Shown: positions 41,551-50,618 of the stretch, in pieces
Layout: each line of letters begins with the position of its first letter
Position numbering within the stretch: the first letter of the stretch is position 1
NCBI RefSeq assembly: GCF_008806755.1
Contig: NZ_WAAU01000037.1
Coordinates: forward strand, 46,683-110,682
Direction: 5' to 3'
Source of the DNA: Tenacibaculum aiptasiae
GTDB lineage: Bacteria; Bacteroidota; Bacteroidia; Flavobacteriales; Flavobacteriaceae
Length of the DNA: 64,000 nt
The notes under the pieces: model-generated
Seen by the model: the letters and a program-made list of their open reading frames with translations, nothing else
Databases searched by the model: none
Told to the model about the DNA's origin: nothing
Translations under genes and position numbers: made by a program

Positions 41551-43662
41551 ATGAAGAAAATAACTTCGTTAGTGCTTTCTATTTTATTTGTTTCAACAAC
41601 TATAGTTGCACAAACAAAACAAGGACACACAAATCAAAATAAGTTTAGGCAATTAAAAGATGTTTTAGCAACTCCAAATAATCAACATACTGCTTCTGGT
41701 GCTCCTGGGAAGGAATATACTCAACAAAAAGTTGATTATAATATGGACATCATTTTAAATGATGACAAACAACGAATAACAGGTAATGAAACAATTACAT
41801 ATCATAATAATTCTGTAGATGAATTGGCTTATTTATGGGTTCAATTAGACCAAAATATGCGTGCTGCCGACTCTAAAACTCCAGATATAAGTTCTGGTAA
41901 AATTAGAAAAACATTAAGCAAAAAAGGATTTGATAGAGCTTTCCCAGATAAACCTTTTGATGGTGGATTTAAAATTACAAGCGTAACAAATGTTGATGGA
42001 AGTGATTTATCTCACACCATTAACCAAACAATGATGCGTATTAATTTACCAAAACCTCTTGCTTCTGGAGAAACATTTAAATTCAATATTTCTTGGTGGT
42101 ACAATATAAATAATCATAGAACTCAAGGTGGAAGATCTGGTTACGAACACTTTCCTAAAGATGGAAACAACAACTATGTTATCGCACAGTTTTACCCAAG
42201 AATGTGTGTTTATGATAATGTAGAAGGTTGGCAAAATGATCAATTTTGGGGTCGTAGTGAATTTGCTCTAGAGTTTGGAGATTTTAATGTAAATATTACT
42301 GTACCTGCGGATCATATGCTTGGTGCCACAGGAGTTTTACAAAACAGAAAAGAAGTTTTTTCTAAAACTGAATTAAAACGTTTTGAGAAAGCTAGAAAAA
42401 CTTTTGACAATCCTGTTATTATCAGGACTCAAAAAGAAGCTGAGAAGATTGAACAAGGTCGCTCTAAAAAAACAAAAACATGGAAATTTAAAGCAACTAA
42501 TGTTAGAGATTATGCTTTTGCAACGTCACGAAAATTAATTTTCGATGCCATGGCTGTTGATATAAATGGAAAAACTGTAATGGCAGAATCTTTATACTCT
42601 AAAGAAGCTAACCCTCTATATGGAGAACACTCAACAAGAGCAGTTGCACAAACATTAAAAACATATTCTAGATACACTTTTGATTACCCATACCACAAAG
42701 CAATTTCTGTTGATGGACAAATGGGAATGGAATACCCTCAAATTTGTTTCAATCCTGGAAGACCAAATCCAGACGGAACTTATTCTGATAGAACAAAGTA
42801 CAGAATGATTAAGGTTACGATCCATGAAGTTGGTCATAATTTCTTTCCTATGATTGTAAATTCTGATGAACGTCAATGGACTTGGATGGATGAAGGTTTA
42901 AATTCTTTTATGGAAATATTAGCTGAACTAGATTACGATAAGAACTTCCCTATAACAAGAGGTTACCCTAAAAATATAGTAAAATATATGGCTGGAGATC
43001 AATCTAAAATTGCTCCTATCATGTCTAAAGGAGATCATGTATATGAATTTGGAAACAATGCTTATGGTAAACCCGCTACCGCATTATGGATTTTAAGAGA
43101 AACTATTATGGGGCATGAGTTATTTGACCATGCTTTTAAAACCTATGCAAAAAGATGGAAATTCAAACATCCTACTCCTGCTGATTTCTTTAGATCAATG
43201 GAAGATGCTTCTGCAATGGATCTAGATTGGTTTTGGAGAGGATGGTTCTATACTACTGATGTAAATGATATTGGAATAAAAGGGGTTAAAAAGTTTTATA
43301 CCTCTAAAAATAAAGATAACTCTGTTAATTTTAATGAAGACACTACTGAAGGATTAAATTTCTCTAGAAAGCATAATAAATATTATTACGAGATCACCTA
43401 TAATAAACCAGGGGGACTAGTAATGCCTATTATTGTTGAGTTTACCTATAAAGATGGAACAAAAGAAAAGAAAACATACCCAGCTGAAATTTGGAGATTT
43501 AATGATAAAGAAGTTAGCAAAGTGTTTTCATCAGACAAGGAATTAAAAAGTATAACTATAGACCCTAATTTAGAAACCGCAGACATAGATACGTCTAATA
43601 ATAGTTGGCCTAAAAAATCGGTTAATAAATTTGAAAAGTTCAAAAACAAAATAAAAGGTTAA
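41551..43662 (+). CDS. Secreted M1-family metallopeptidase, copy 1
   Basis: 703 residues. After the signal peptide (about 1-20, ending IVAQ) comes an N-terminal beta-saddle domain (GNETITYHNNS, LAYLWVQLDQNMRA), then the gluzincin catalytic domain. The zinc motif is HEVGH-x18-E (H425, E426, H429, E448) in VTIHEVGHNFFPMIVNSDER and WTWMDEGLNSF. The M1 GAMEN-type exopeptidase loop appears as GQMGMEYP. It probably degrades peptides in the periplasm or outside. About half of its residues are shared with copy 2, which follows directly. The terminator after it separates the two transcripts. Confidence 0.92.
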   Translation: MKKITSLVLSILFVSTTIVAQTKQGHTNQNKFRQLKDVLATPNNQHTASGAPGKEYTQQKVDYNMDIILNDDKQRITGNETITYHNNSVDELAYLWVQLDQNMRAADSKTPDISSGKIRKTLSKKGFDRAFPDKPFDGGFKITSVTNVDGSDLSHTINQTMMRINLPKPLASGETFKFNISWWYNINNHRTQGGRSGYEHFPKDGNNNYVIAQFYPRMCVYDNVEGWQNDQFWGRSEFALEFGDFNVNITVPADHMLGATGVLQNRKEVFSKTELKRFEKARKTFDNPVIIRTQKEAEKIEQGRSKKTKTWKFKATNVRDYAFATSRKLIFDAMAVDINGKTVMAESLYSKEANPLYGEHSTRAVAQTLKTYSRYTFDYPYHKAISVDGQMGMEYPQICFNPGRPNPDGTYSDRTKYRMIKVTIHEVGHNFFPMIVNSDERQWTWMDEGLNSFMEILAELDYDKNFPITRGYPKNIVKYMAGDQSKIAPIMSKGDHVYEFGNNAYGKPATALWILRETIMGHELFDHAFKTYAKRWKFKHPTPADFFRSMEDASAMDLDWFWRGWFYTTDVNDIGIKGVKKFYTSKNKDNSVNFNEDTTEGLNFSRKHNKYYYEITYNKPGGLVMPIIVEFTYKDGTKEKKTYPAEIWRFNDKEVSKVFSSDKELKSITIDPNLETADIDTSNNSWPKKSVNKFEKFKNKIKG

Positions 43663-43678
43663 AAACCAAAAACATTTT

Positions 43679-43710
43679 AAAAGCGACATTATTAATAATG
43701 TCGCTTTTTT
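43679..43710 (+). terminator. Terminator of M1 peptidase copy 1
   Basis: AAAAGCGACATT / AATGTCGCTTTT hairpin followed by T-rich sequence. Confidence 0.85.
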
Positions 43711-43785
43711 ATTTCTCTTTTTACTCTAACAAAAACTGAGTGTTAAAGTTTTTACAAAATTTCCTTACTAGCAATCAAAATTCAG

Positions 43786-43793
43786 TAACTTTC
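43786..43793 (+). promoter_or_regulatory. Candidate -7 box of M1 peptidase copy 2
   Basis: TAACTTTC followed by CGCAC, one base from TAnnTTTG, 37 bp before the chosen ATG at 43830. It supports that start over an ATG-less extension beginning upstream at 43740. Confidence 0.35.
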
Positions 43794-43829
43794 CGCACAT
43801 ATTTTTATAAAAATCAATCAAAACAAACA

Positions 43830-46058
43830 ATGAGAAAATATTCTACGTTACTATTTTCGGCTCTTTTTGTTTCCGCTTCTTTATTTGCACAAGAAACAAA
43901 TAAAAAGGAGCCTCAAAAGGGTCATACTGATCAAAATAAGTTTCGTCAATTAAAAGATGTATTGGCTACACCTAACGATCAGCGTACTGCTTCTGGTGCT
44001 CCCGGACATGCATACACACAACAAAAAGTGGATTATGTAATGGACTTGCGTTTAGATGAAGCTAATAATACTTTATATGGAGATGAAACTATTACGTACC
44101 ACAATAATTCTAAAGATCATTTAGAATATTTATGGGTACAATTAGATCAAAACATGCGTGCTCCAGATTCAAAAACTCCATTAGCAAAATCTGAAGGAGC
44201 TAGTAGTTTCCAAACTCCAGAAGGTTTTGTTTCAAAAAACATGGGAAAACCAAAAGATTTTGGTTATAAAATTGATGCTGTAAAATATCTTAACGGAAGA
44301 GATTTATCTCATACGATTAACCGCACAATGATGCGTATTAATTTACCTAAAGCATTAGCTCCTGGTGAAGTTTTTAAATTTAGAATTAAATGGCATTACC
44401 TTATCAACAACTCTGTTGAAGATGGTGGACGTTCTGGTTTTGAATCATTTCCTGACGGAAACAAAAACTATACTATTGCTCAATTTTTCCCTCGTTTAGC
44501 TGTATATGATAATGTAGAAGGATGGCAAAATATGCAATTTTGGGGACGCAGCGAATGGGCTTTAGAATTTGGTGATTATGATGTTAAGTTAACTGTACCA
44601 GCTGATCATATTGTTGACGCTACTGGAGAGTTACAAAACGAAAAAGATGTTTTAACCAAAGAACAACGTAAGCGTTGGGCTAAAGCTAAAAAGTCATACA
44701 AAGATCCTGTTTTTATAGTAACGCAAGAAGAAGCTGAAGCTAACGAAAAAGAAGGTACTACAAAAACTAAAACTTGGCACTTTAAAGCTAAAAACGTTCG
44801 TGATTATGCTTTTGCTTCGTCAAGAAAATATATCTGGGATGCTATGGCAGTTAATATTAACGGTAAAAACGTTATGGCTGTTTCATTATATCCTAAAGAA
44901 GGAAATCCTTTGTGGGAAGAGCATTCAACTAGAGTTGTAGCTAATACTTTAGAAGAGTACTCTAAAATGACTTTTGACTATCCATATTCTAAAGCTGTTT
45001 CTGTACATGCTAAAAATCAAGGAATGGAATATCCTATGATTTGCTTTAACTATGGACGTCCTAACCCTGATGGAACTTATTCTGACAGAGTTAAGAACGG
45101 AATGATTGGTGTAATTACACACGAGGTTGGACATAACTTCTTCCCTATGATTGTAAATTCTGACGAACGTCAATGGACTTGGATGGATGAAGGATTAAAC
45201 TCTTTTGTTGAAATTTTAGCTGAATTAGACTACGATCCTAATTTTAATACTGGTAACTTACCTAAGGACATTGTAAGATACATGAGTTTAGATCAAAAGA
45301 ACTTAACTCCAATCATGGCACAAGGTGATTATGTTAAAAACTTTGGACCTAATGCTTATACTAAACCAGCTGCTGGTTTATATATGTTACGTCAAACAAT
45401 CATGGGACCTGAATTATTTGACTATGCATTCAGAACTTATGCTAAAAGATGGATGTTTAAACACCCAACTCCAGCAGATTTCTTTAGAACAATGGAAGAC
45501 GCTTCTGGTATGGATTTAGACTGGTTCTGGAGAGGATGGTTTTATACAACTGACTATACCGACATAGGTATTAAAGAGGTTAAACCATTATACTTAACAG
45601 ACAAACCTAACGAAAGAACTAAAAAATTACAAGAACAATATCCAAATTATTTTGCTCGTTTAGGTAAGTTAGTTTTCTTAACCACTAAAAAAGAAGATGC
45701 TAATTCATCTGATGTAGAAGCATACATTAACGGATTACCTGCTGATAAGAAAGCAAACTTAAAAGCTTTACCTAAATATATGTATCAGGTAGAATTTGAA
45801 AAACCTGGAGGATTAGTAATGCCTATTATTGTAGAATTAACTTATGCTGACGGGACTAAGAAACGTGAAACTTTCCCTGCTCAAATATGGATGAAAAACG
45901 ATAATAAAGTATACAGAGTATTTTCTTCAGATAAAGAAATTAAAAGTATTGTTGTAGATCCAGACTTAGAGACTGCTGATACTGATACTTCAAACAATAG
46001 CTGGCCAAAGAAAACAGCTAATAAGTTTGACCAATTTAAAAATAAAGTAAAAGGATAA
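43830..46058 (+). CDS. Secreted M1-family metallopeptidase, copy 2
   Basis: 742 residues from the ATG at 43830, where a proper signal peptide begins (MRKYSTLLFSALFVSASLFAQ); an upstream extension of 30 residues would bury it. The architecture is the same as copy 1: TYHNNSKDHLEYLWVQLDQN, then zinc motif HEVGH-x18-E (H431, E432, H435, E454) and KNQGMEYPMICFNYGRPNPD. It has a 35-residue insertion near 600-640 (PLYLTDKPNERTKKLQEQYP) that copy 1 lacks. The C-terminal ends of both copies (SWPKK, KFKNK) are nearly identical, indicating recent duplication. Confidence 0.92.
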   Translation: MRKYSTLLFSALFVSASLFAQETNKKEPQKGHTDQNKFRQLKDVLATPNDQRTASGAPGHAYTQQKVDYVMDLRLDEANNTLYGDETITYHNNSKDHLEYLWVQLDQNMRAPDSKTPLAKSEGASSFQTPEGFVSKNMGKPKDFGYKIDAVKYLNGRDLSHTINRTMMRINLPKALAPGEVFKFRIKWHYLINNSVEDGGRSGFESFPDGNKNYTIAQFFPRLAVYDNVEGWQNMQFWGRSEWALEFGDYDVKLTVPADHIVDATGELQNEKDVLTKEQRKRWAKAKKSYKDPVFIVTQEEAEANEKEGTTKTKTWHFKAKNVRDYAFASSRKYIWDAMAVNINGKNVMAVSLYPKEGNPLWEEHSTRVVANTLEEYSKMTFDYPYSKAVSVHAKNQGMEYPMICFNYGRPNPDGTYSDRVKNGMIGVITHEVGHNFFPMIVNSDERQWTWMDEGLNSFVEILAELDYDPNFNTGNLPKDIVRYMSLDQKNLTPIMAQGDYVKNFGPNAYTKPAAGLYMLRQTIMGPELFDYAFRTYAKRWMFKHPTPADFFRTMEDASGMDLDWFWRGWFYTTDYTDIGIKEVKPLYLTDKPNERTKKLQEQYPNYFARLGKLVFLTTKKEDANSSDVEAYINGLPADKKANLKALPKYMYQVEFEKPGGLVMPIIVELTYADGTKKRETFPAQIWMKNDNKVYRVFSSDKEIKSIVVDPDLETADTDTSNNSWPKKTANKFDQFKNKVKG

Positions 46059-46084
46059 TATATTTTATCTATCGTTTATATATT

Positions 46085-46116
46085 AAAAACGCAGCTAATA
46101 AGCTGCGTTTTTTTTT
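46085..46116. terminator. Terminator of M1 peptidase copy 2 (bidirectional)
   Basis: AAAAACGCAGCT / AGCTGCGTTTTT hairpin with nine T, between two convergent genes. Confidence 0.88.
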
Positions 46117-46134
46117 GTAAAAAAGTTAAGAATA

Positions 46135-46575
46135 TTATTTCTGAAATAATTTATTAACTTCACTTAATGTTAAAAATTTAGAAACAGTCATTACATCTGG
46201 ATCTCTACTAACATACTGTTGAATCTGCATTCTCATTTCACCATCATCTCCTCTTTCATACTTAAAGAAAATTACATCTCCATTAGCTTTTATTTGAAAT
46301 TTATTTCTAGGCATTTCTTCAAAACCTCTTAACATAATTTGATGTAATTTTTCTACATCATTATCCGTATTATTAAATGAAAAGAATACATATTCATTTA
46401 TTGGATTATTAATGTTTTTATAAAATAAATTATACGATTCATTATCTCCTACTTTTTCTAAGTATACAAATTCTACTTGCCCAACAATATCAACTTTTGT
46501 TGATTCTACAAATTCAATTTGGGAATACGATACTACAGAAAAAAATAAGGTTGCTAAAAAAAATAGTTTTTTCAT
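46135..46575 (-). CDS. Hypothetical exported protein
   Basis: 146 residues with a signal peptide (about 1-19, ending VSYSQ). The mature part has predicted beta structure (VDIVGQVEFVYLEKVGDNES, INEYVFFSFNNTDNDVEKLH, GDVIFFKYERGDDGEMRMQ) and ends in LTLSEVNKLFQK. No family recognised. Codon use matches neighbours, and a signal peptide plus convergent terminator support a real gene. Role unknown. Confidence 0.7.
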   Translation of the reverse strand: MKKLFFLATLFFSVVSYSQIEFVESTKVDIVGQVEFVYLEKVGDNESYNLFYKNINNPINEYVFFSFNNTDNDVEKLHQIMLRGFEEMPRNKFQIKANGDVIFFKYERGDDGEMRMQIQQYVSRDPDVMTVSKFLTLSEVNKLFQK

Positions 46576-46773
46576 AAAGTTTAAGGGTTTAAAGTTCGAT
46601 CTAAATATATTTGATTATAATTAAATAAAAGAACGTTTTAATAAATAAAAAATTATACTTCTCTTTTTCAAAGGTTCTTTTACAACAAAATGAAGCCTCA
46701 ATATTTCATCTTATCTTCCTCATTTTTACAGAATAAAAATAGTACTTTAGAGCTATCAATCTTTTTAAATTTT

Positions 46774-47985
46774 ATGAAATATTTTTTTTCTATTATAAGC
46801 CTTATAACTTTCCTTTCTTGTAATAAACCAGCTTCTAACATATTAGAAACAGGAAATTATAGAGCTATTTTAAAAGTTCAAGACCAACAAAAACTTCCTT
46901 TTATTTTTAAAGTAAAAGAAAATAATTCAATAGAAATATACAATGCAGATGAAGTTATAGAAGTAGATGAAATTACATACAAAAACGATTCTGTTTATAT
47001 TCAAACTCCAGTTTTTGAAGGTTATATTGCAGCAAAAATCCATCCTAATAAAAAACTAAACGGATACTTTATAAAACCTAGTTTAAACAGAATTGTCCCT
47101 TTCTCAACTGTGGCTAGTTATAAAAGGTTTGATTCAAAAAACAAACCTAACTACAATATAACAGGACAATGGGAAACCATTTTTAGTCCAAACAATAAAA
47201 ATGATAAATACATTGCCAAAGGAATATTTACACAAGAGAAAAATAAAGTAAAAGGTACTTTTAGAACTACAACTGGTGATTATCGTTATCTAGAAGGTGT
47301 TGTAGATGGTGACTCTTTAAAACTTTCAACATTTGATGGAGCACATGCTTTTTTATTCACTGCTAAAGTTAACGACTCAAGTATGGTTGGTAATTTTTAC
47401 TCAGGAAATCACTGGAAAGAACCTTTTATTGCCAAACTAAATAACGATTATGAATTACCTGATGAAAATTCTTTAACAAGTTTAAAAGATGGTTATAAAA
47501 ACTTCAACTTTTCTTTCCCTAATGAAAATGGAGAATTGATTTCATACTCGGACAAGCAATTTCAAAACAAAGTTGTAATTGTGCAAATCATGGGTACATG
47601 GTGTCCTAACTGTTTAGATGAAAGTAAATATTACGCTGAATATTTAAAAAAGAATAAAAACACAAATCTAAAATTTGTAGCACTAGCTTTTGAAACTGAT
47701 AAAACTCAAGAAAAAGCTTTTGAAAAAATTAAACGTCTAAAAAAACGATTGAATATTACTTATCCAATATTATTAGCACAATATGGGGGGGCAGACAAAA
47801 AAGATGCTGCAAAAAAATTACCAATGTTAAATCATATCCTTTCCTACCCTACCACAATATTTATAGATAAAAAGGGAATTGTTCGAAAAATACATACAGG
47901 TTTTAATGGCCCTGCTACTGGAAAAAAATATATCGAATTTAAACATGAATTTAAAAACTTTGTAAATACTTTATTAAACGAATAA
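46774..47985 (+). CDS. TlpA-like thioredoxin-fold lipoprotein
   Basis: 403 residues from the ATG at 46774, chosen because it begins a lipoprotein signal (lipid Cys at 16, TFLSC); the longer ORF from 46690 would precede it with a non-signal leader. The N-terminal beta-rich domain (about 20-240) is of unknown fold. From about 250 there is a thioredoxin-like domain with the redox motif WCPNC in VQIMGTWCPNCLDESKYYAE and the cis-Pro region LSYPTTIFIDKKGIVRKI. It is probably a periplasmic thiol-disulfide protein. The coding sequence contains a run of seven G (47785-47791). Confidence 0.85.
   Translation: MKYFFSIISLITFLSCNKPASNILETGNYRAILKVQDQQKLPFIFKVKENNSIEIYNADEVIEVDEITYKNDSVYIQTPVFEGYIAAKIHPNKKLNGYFIKPSLNRIVPFSTVASYKRFDSKNKPNYNITGQWETIFSPNNKNDKYIAKGIFTQEKNKVKGTFRTTTGDYRYLEGVVDGDSLKLSTFDGAHAFLFTAKVNDSSMVGNFYSGNHWKEPFIAKLNNDYELPDENSLTSLKDGYKNFNFSFPNENGELISYSDKQFQNKVVIVQIMGTWCPNCLDESKYYAEYLKKNKNTNLKFVALAFETDKTQEKAFEKIKRLKKRLNITYPILLAQYGGADKKDAAKKLPMLNHILSYPTTIFIDKKGIVRKIHTGFNGPATGKKYIEFKHEFKNFVNTLLNE
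47785..47791 (+). repeat. G7 homopolymer inside the TlpA-like gene
   Basis: Seven consecutive G (TATGGGGGGGCAGAC), encoding Tyr-Gly-Gly-Ala-Asp. It is the longest G-run noticed in this AT-rich window. Confidence 0.8.
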
Positions 47986-48050
47986 CAGCATACATATTTT
48001 TAATTACTTTTTTAATAACCTTTCAATAATACAGTCAAAGTTTAAATCAT

Positions 48051-48058
48051 TACTTTTA
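48051..48058 (+). promoter_or_regulatory. Candidate -7 box of the dipeptidase gene, near-leaderless
   Basis: TACTTTTA, one base from TAnnTTTG, ending 4 nt before the ATG at 48063. Confidence 0.3.
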
Positions 48059-48062
48059 CCCT

Positions 48063-48728
48063 ATGAAATGGATTTTTTATTTAGCATTATGTTTATCTCT
48101 TGCTACACAAGCACAAGATTTACCTAAAGGATTTACATACCTAAAAAACATAGCTCCTTCTATAAAAAAAGAGCTTAGATATTGTTCTAGTAATAATTTT
48201 ATAGGAAAACCAATTGATGGATATGAAAAAGATGTAATTATTACCACAACACAAACCGCTAAAGCTTTGAAAAAAGTTCAAGATGAATTACAAAAAAAAG
48301 GATTAAGCCTTAAAATTTTTGATGCTTATCGTCCACAAACTGCTGTAAATCATTTTGTAAAATGGGCACGAGTAATTAATGATACTTTGATGAAACAACA
48401 ATACTATCCTAGCATAAATAAAAGACATTTATTCAAATTAGGATATATCGCATCTAAATCTGGACATTCAAGAGGTAGTACTGTAGATTTAACCATAGTA
48501 AATTCAAAAACAGATGAAGAATTAGACATGGGGAGTCCATATGATTTTTTTGGAATTTCTTCACACATTACTTATTCAAAACTAACAAAGAAGCAAAAAG
48601 AAAATAGACAGTTATTACAAAGATTAATGAAAAAAAACGGTTTTAGACCCTATACTAACGAATGGTGGCATTTTACATTACGTGGAGAACCTTTTCCTAA
48701 AACTTATTTTAAATTCCCAGTAAAGTAG
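48063..48728 (+). CDS. D-Ala-D-Ala dipeptidase of the VanX/DdpX type (M15D)
   Basis: 221 residues with a signal peptide (about 1-18, ending TQAQ). The zinc dipeptidase residues are all present: H135 and D142 in SGHSRGSTVDLT, E200 and H203 in NEWWHFTLRGE, and R90 in IFDAYRPQ. These match VanX H116, D123, E181, H184 and R71. The periplasmic form probably recycles peptidoglycan D-Ala-D-Ala. No vanH/vanA-like ligase is present, so glycopeptide resistance is not implied. Confidence 0.92.
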   Translation: MKWIFYLALCLSLATQAQDLPKGFTYLKNIAPSIKKELRYCSSNNFIGKPIDGYEKDVIITTTQTAKALKKVQDELQKKGLSLKIFDAYRPQTAVNHFVKWARVINDTLMKQQYYPSINKRHLFKLGYIASKSGHSRGSTVDLTIVNSKTDEELDMGSPYDFFGISSHITYSKLTKKQKENRQLLQRLMKKNGFRPYTNEWWHFTLRGEPFPKTYFKFPVK

Positions 48729-48771
48729 TAATTTTTAACGCTTTATTTAGACAAACAAACAATATCGGCAT

Positions 48772-48779
48772 TATATTTG
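48772..48779 (+). promoter_or_regulatory. Candidate -7 box before the 225-residue exported protein
   Basis: TATATTTG followed by C, a full match to TAnnTTTG, 16 bp before the ATG. Confidence 0.45.
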
Positions 48780-48795
48780 CTTAGATTTACGTTAT

Positions 48796-49473
48796 ATGAA
48801 AAGAGCTATACATTTTTTATTCATTCTTGGTCTAATTACAATAAATACTAATAGTTTTGCTCAGTTAGACAACTCTTCAGGAGGTGAGAAAAAAGGAGTT
48901 TCCTCCTTTGGATTTAAAGCTGCACCAGCCAAAGAAGTTAAAAAACCTAAATCTTTAGACTTTAAGAACGATAACGGTTTTAAAACCGCACATACTAAGC
49001 AACAAAAAGAGTTACAAAAAAAGCAAGCTGAAAGAAACCTTGAAAACAAAGGAATTTTAACAAAAGCTAAAATCGCAGAAGAAAAATACTTAAAAGCATT
49101 TCAAAAAATAAATGGAATGTATCAATACCCTGTTATTGATCAAGACTTGGGTAGTTTTAGCACAAAATCTAAAAGTGTTAATATTATATGTAGAGATTTC
49201 CAATATCCTGATGGAGATAAAGTAACTATTTTAATCAATGGTATTCCTGTTGTTAGTAATATTGTATTAAAACAACGTTACCAATCATTTAACATTCCTT
49301 TAGACGAAGGAGTAAATACTATAGAAATTTTAGCTTTAAATCAGGGAACATCTGGCCCTAATACTGCAGGATTTAAAATTTTCAATGATACAGGAATGCT
49401 AATTTCTGCCAATCAATGGAACTTAGCTACAGGAGCAAAAGCTTCGATAATAATAGCAAAAGAAAAAGAATAA
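48796..49473 (+). CDS. Exported protein with a charged helical region and a C-terminal beta domain
   Basis: 225 residues. Signal peptide (about 1-22, ending NSFAQ); a Lys/Glu/Gln-rich helical stretch (about 60-105, TKQQKELQKKQAERNLENKG); and a C-terminal beta domain (about 110-225) with DGDKVTILINGIPVVSNIVL and EGVNTIEILALNQGTSGPNT, reminiscent of periplasmic beta-sandwich modules. No family named. It lies 140 bp upstream of pdhA and probably has its own promoter. Function unknown. Confidence 0.72.
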   Translation: MKRAIHFLFILGLITINTNSFAQLDNSSGGEKKGVSSFGFKAAPAKEVKKPKSLDFKNDNGFKTAHTKQQKELQKKQAERNLENKGILTKAKIAEEKYLKAFQKINGMYQYPVIDQDLGSFSTKSKSVNIICRDFQYPDGDKVTILINGIPVVSNIVLKQRYQSFNIPLDEGVNTIEILALNQGTSGPNTAGFKIFNDTGMLISANQWNLATGAKASIIIAKEKE

Positions 49474-49550
49474 CTTCAGGCTGTTTTAACGTTACGAAAA
49501 CCTTACAGCAACTTTTAATAAGAACTTTTTTTAAATTACCAAAAACTACT

Positions 49551-49558
49551 TACTTTTG
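49551..49558 (+). promoter_or_regulatory. Candidate -7 box of pdhA
   Basis: TACTTTTG, a full match to TAnnTTTG, 58 bp before the ATG; a T4 lies at the -33 position. Confidence 0.45.
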
Positions 49559-49615
49559 TAGTTACGTTTTATAAGAAGTAAAACAAACAAACGTTAAATA
49601 AACAACTAATATATA

Positions 49616-50611
49616 ATGAATAAAATCACCAAAGAAACCTATATCAATTGGTATAGAGACATGCTATTTTGGAGAAAGTTTGAAGATAAACTAGCAGCTG
49701 TTTACATTCAACAAAAAGTAAGAGGTTTTTTACACTTATATAACGGTCAAGAGGCTGTTTTAGCAGGTTCATTACATGCAATGGACTTAACTAAAGATAA
49801 AATGATTACTGCATACCGTAATCACGTACAGCCAATAGGTATGGGTGAAGACCCTAAACGAGTTATGGCCGAGTTATATGGTAAAGCTACAGGAACGTCT
49901 CATGGTATGGGAGGTTCAATGCACATTTTTTCAAAAGAATTTCGTTTTTATGGTGGTCACGGTATTGTTGGTGGTCAAATTCCATTAGGAGCTGGAATAG
50001 CTTTTGGAGATAAATACAAAGGTAATGATGCTGTAACACTTTGTTATTTTGGTGATGGAGCAGCTCGTCAAGGTTCATTACACGAAACATTCAATATGGC
50101 AATGAACTGGAAGTTACCAGTTATATTTATTGTTGAAAACAATGGGTATGCAATGGGTACTTCTGTAGAAAGAACTGCAAATCATACTGATATTTGGAAA
50201 TTAGGTTTAGGTTATGAAATGCCTTGTGGACCTGTTGATGGAATGAACCCTATTAAAGTTGCTGAAGCTGTAGATGAGGCTATCCAAAGAGCTCGTCGTG
50301 GTGAAGGACCAACTTTCTTAGAAATGAAAACATACCGTTATAGAGGACACTCTATGTCTGATGCTCAACACTATCGTACTAAAGACGAAGTTGAAGAGTA
50401 CAAGAAAATAGATCCTATTACACAAGTATTAGACATTATAAAAGAAAATAATTATGCTTCAGATGAAGAAATCGAAGCTATAAATAAAGAGGTAAAAGAT
50501 TTAGTTAAAGAATGTGAGCAATTTGCTGAAGATTCTCCATATCCTGAATTAAACCAATTACACGATATGGTATACGAACAAGAAGATTACCCATTTATAA
50601 AATCTAAGTAA
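49616..50611 (+). CDS. pdhA: Pyruvate dehydrogenase E1 component, alpha subunit
   Basis: 331-residue thiamine-pyrophosphate-dependent subunit that decarboxylates pyruvate. The cofactor motif GDG-x(n)-N is present as FGDGAARQGSLHETFNMA followed by VENNGYAMGTS. YRYRGHSMSDAQHYR holds the phosphorylation-loop region of E1-alpha proteins. It is 7 bp upstream of the E2 gene in an operon. The E1-beta gene, needed for activity, is not adjacent and is not in this window. Confidence 0.96.
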   Translation: MNKITKETYINWYRDMLFWRKFEDKLAAVYIQQKVRGFLHLYNGQEAVLAGSLHAMDLTKDKMITAYRNHVQPIGMGEDPKRVMAELYGKATGTSHGMGGSMHIFSKEFRFYGGHGIVGGQIPLGAGIAFGDKYKGNDAVTLCYFGDGAARQGSLHETFNMAMNWKLPVIFIVENNGYAMGTSVERTANHTDIWKLGLGYEMPCGPVDGMNPIKVAEAVDEAIQRARRGEGPTFLEMKTYRYRGHSMSDAQHYRTKDEVEEYKKIDPITQVLDIIKENNYASDEEIEAINKEVKDLVKECEQFAEDSPYPELNQLHDMVYEQEDYPFIKSK

Positions 50612-50618
50612 AAGACCT

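Noticed and set aside
43740..43829. Upstream extension of M1 peptidase copy 2
   Set aside because: It would place 30 residues before a normal signal peptide and includes the likely promoter box at 43786.
48063..48728. Vancomycin-resistance vanX
   Set aside because: Catalytic residues match VanX, but no vanH/vanA/vanRS genes exist here and the exported form fits peptidoglycan recycling.
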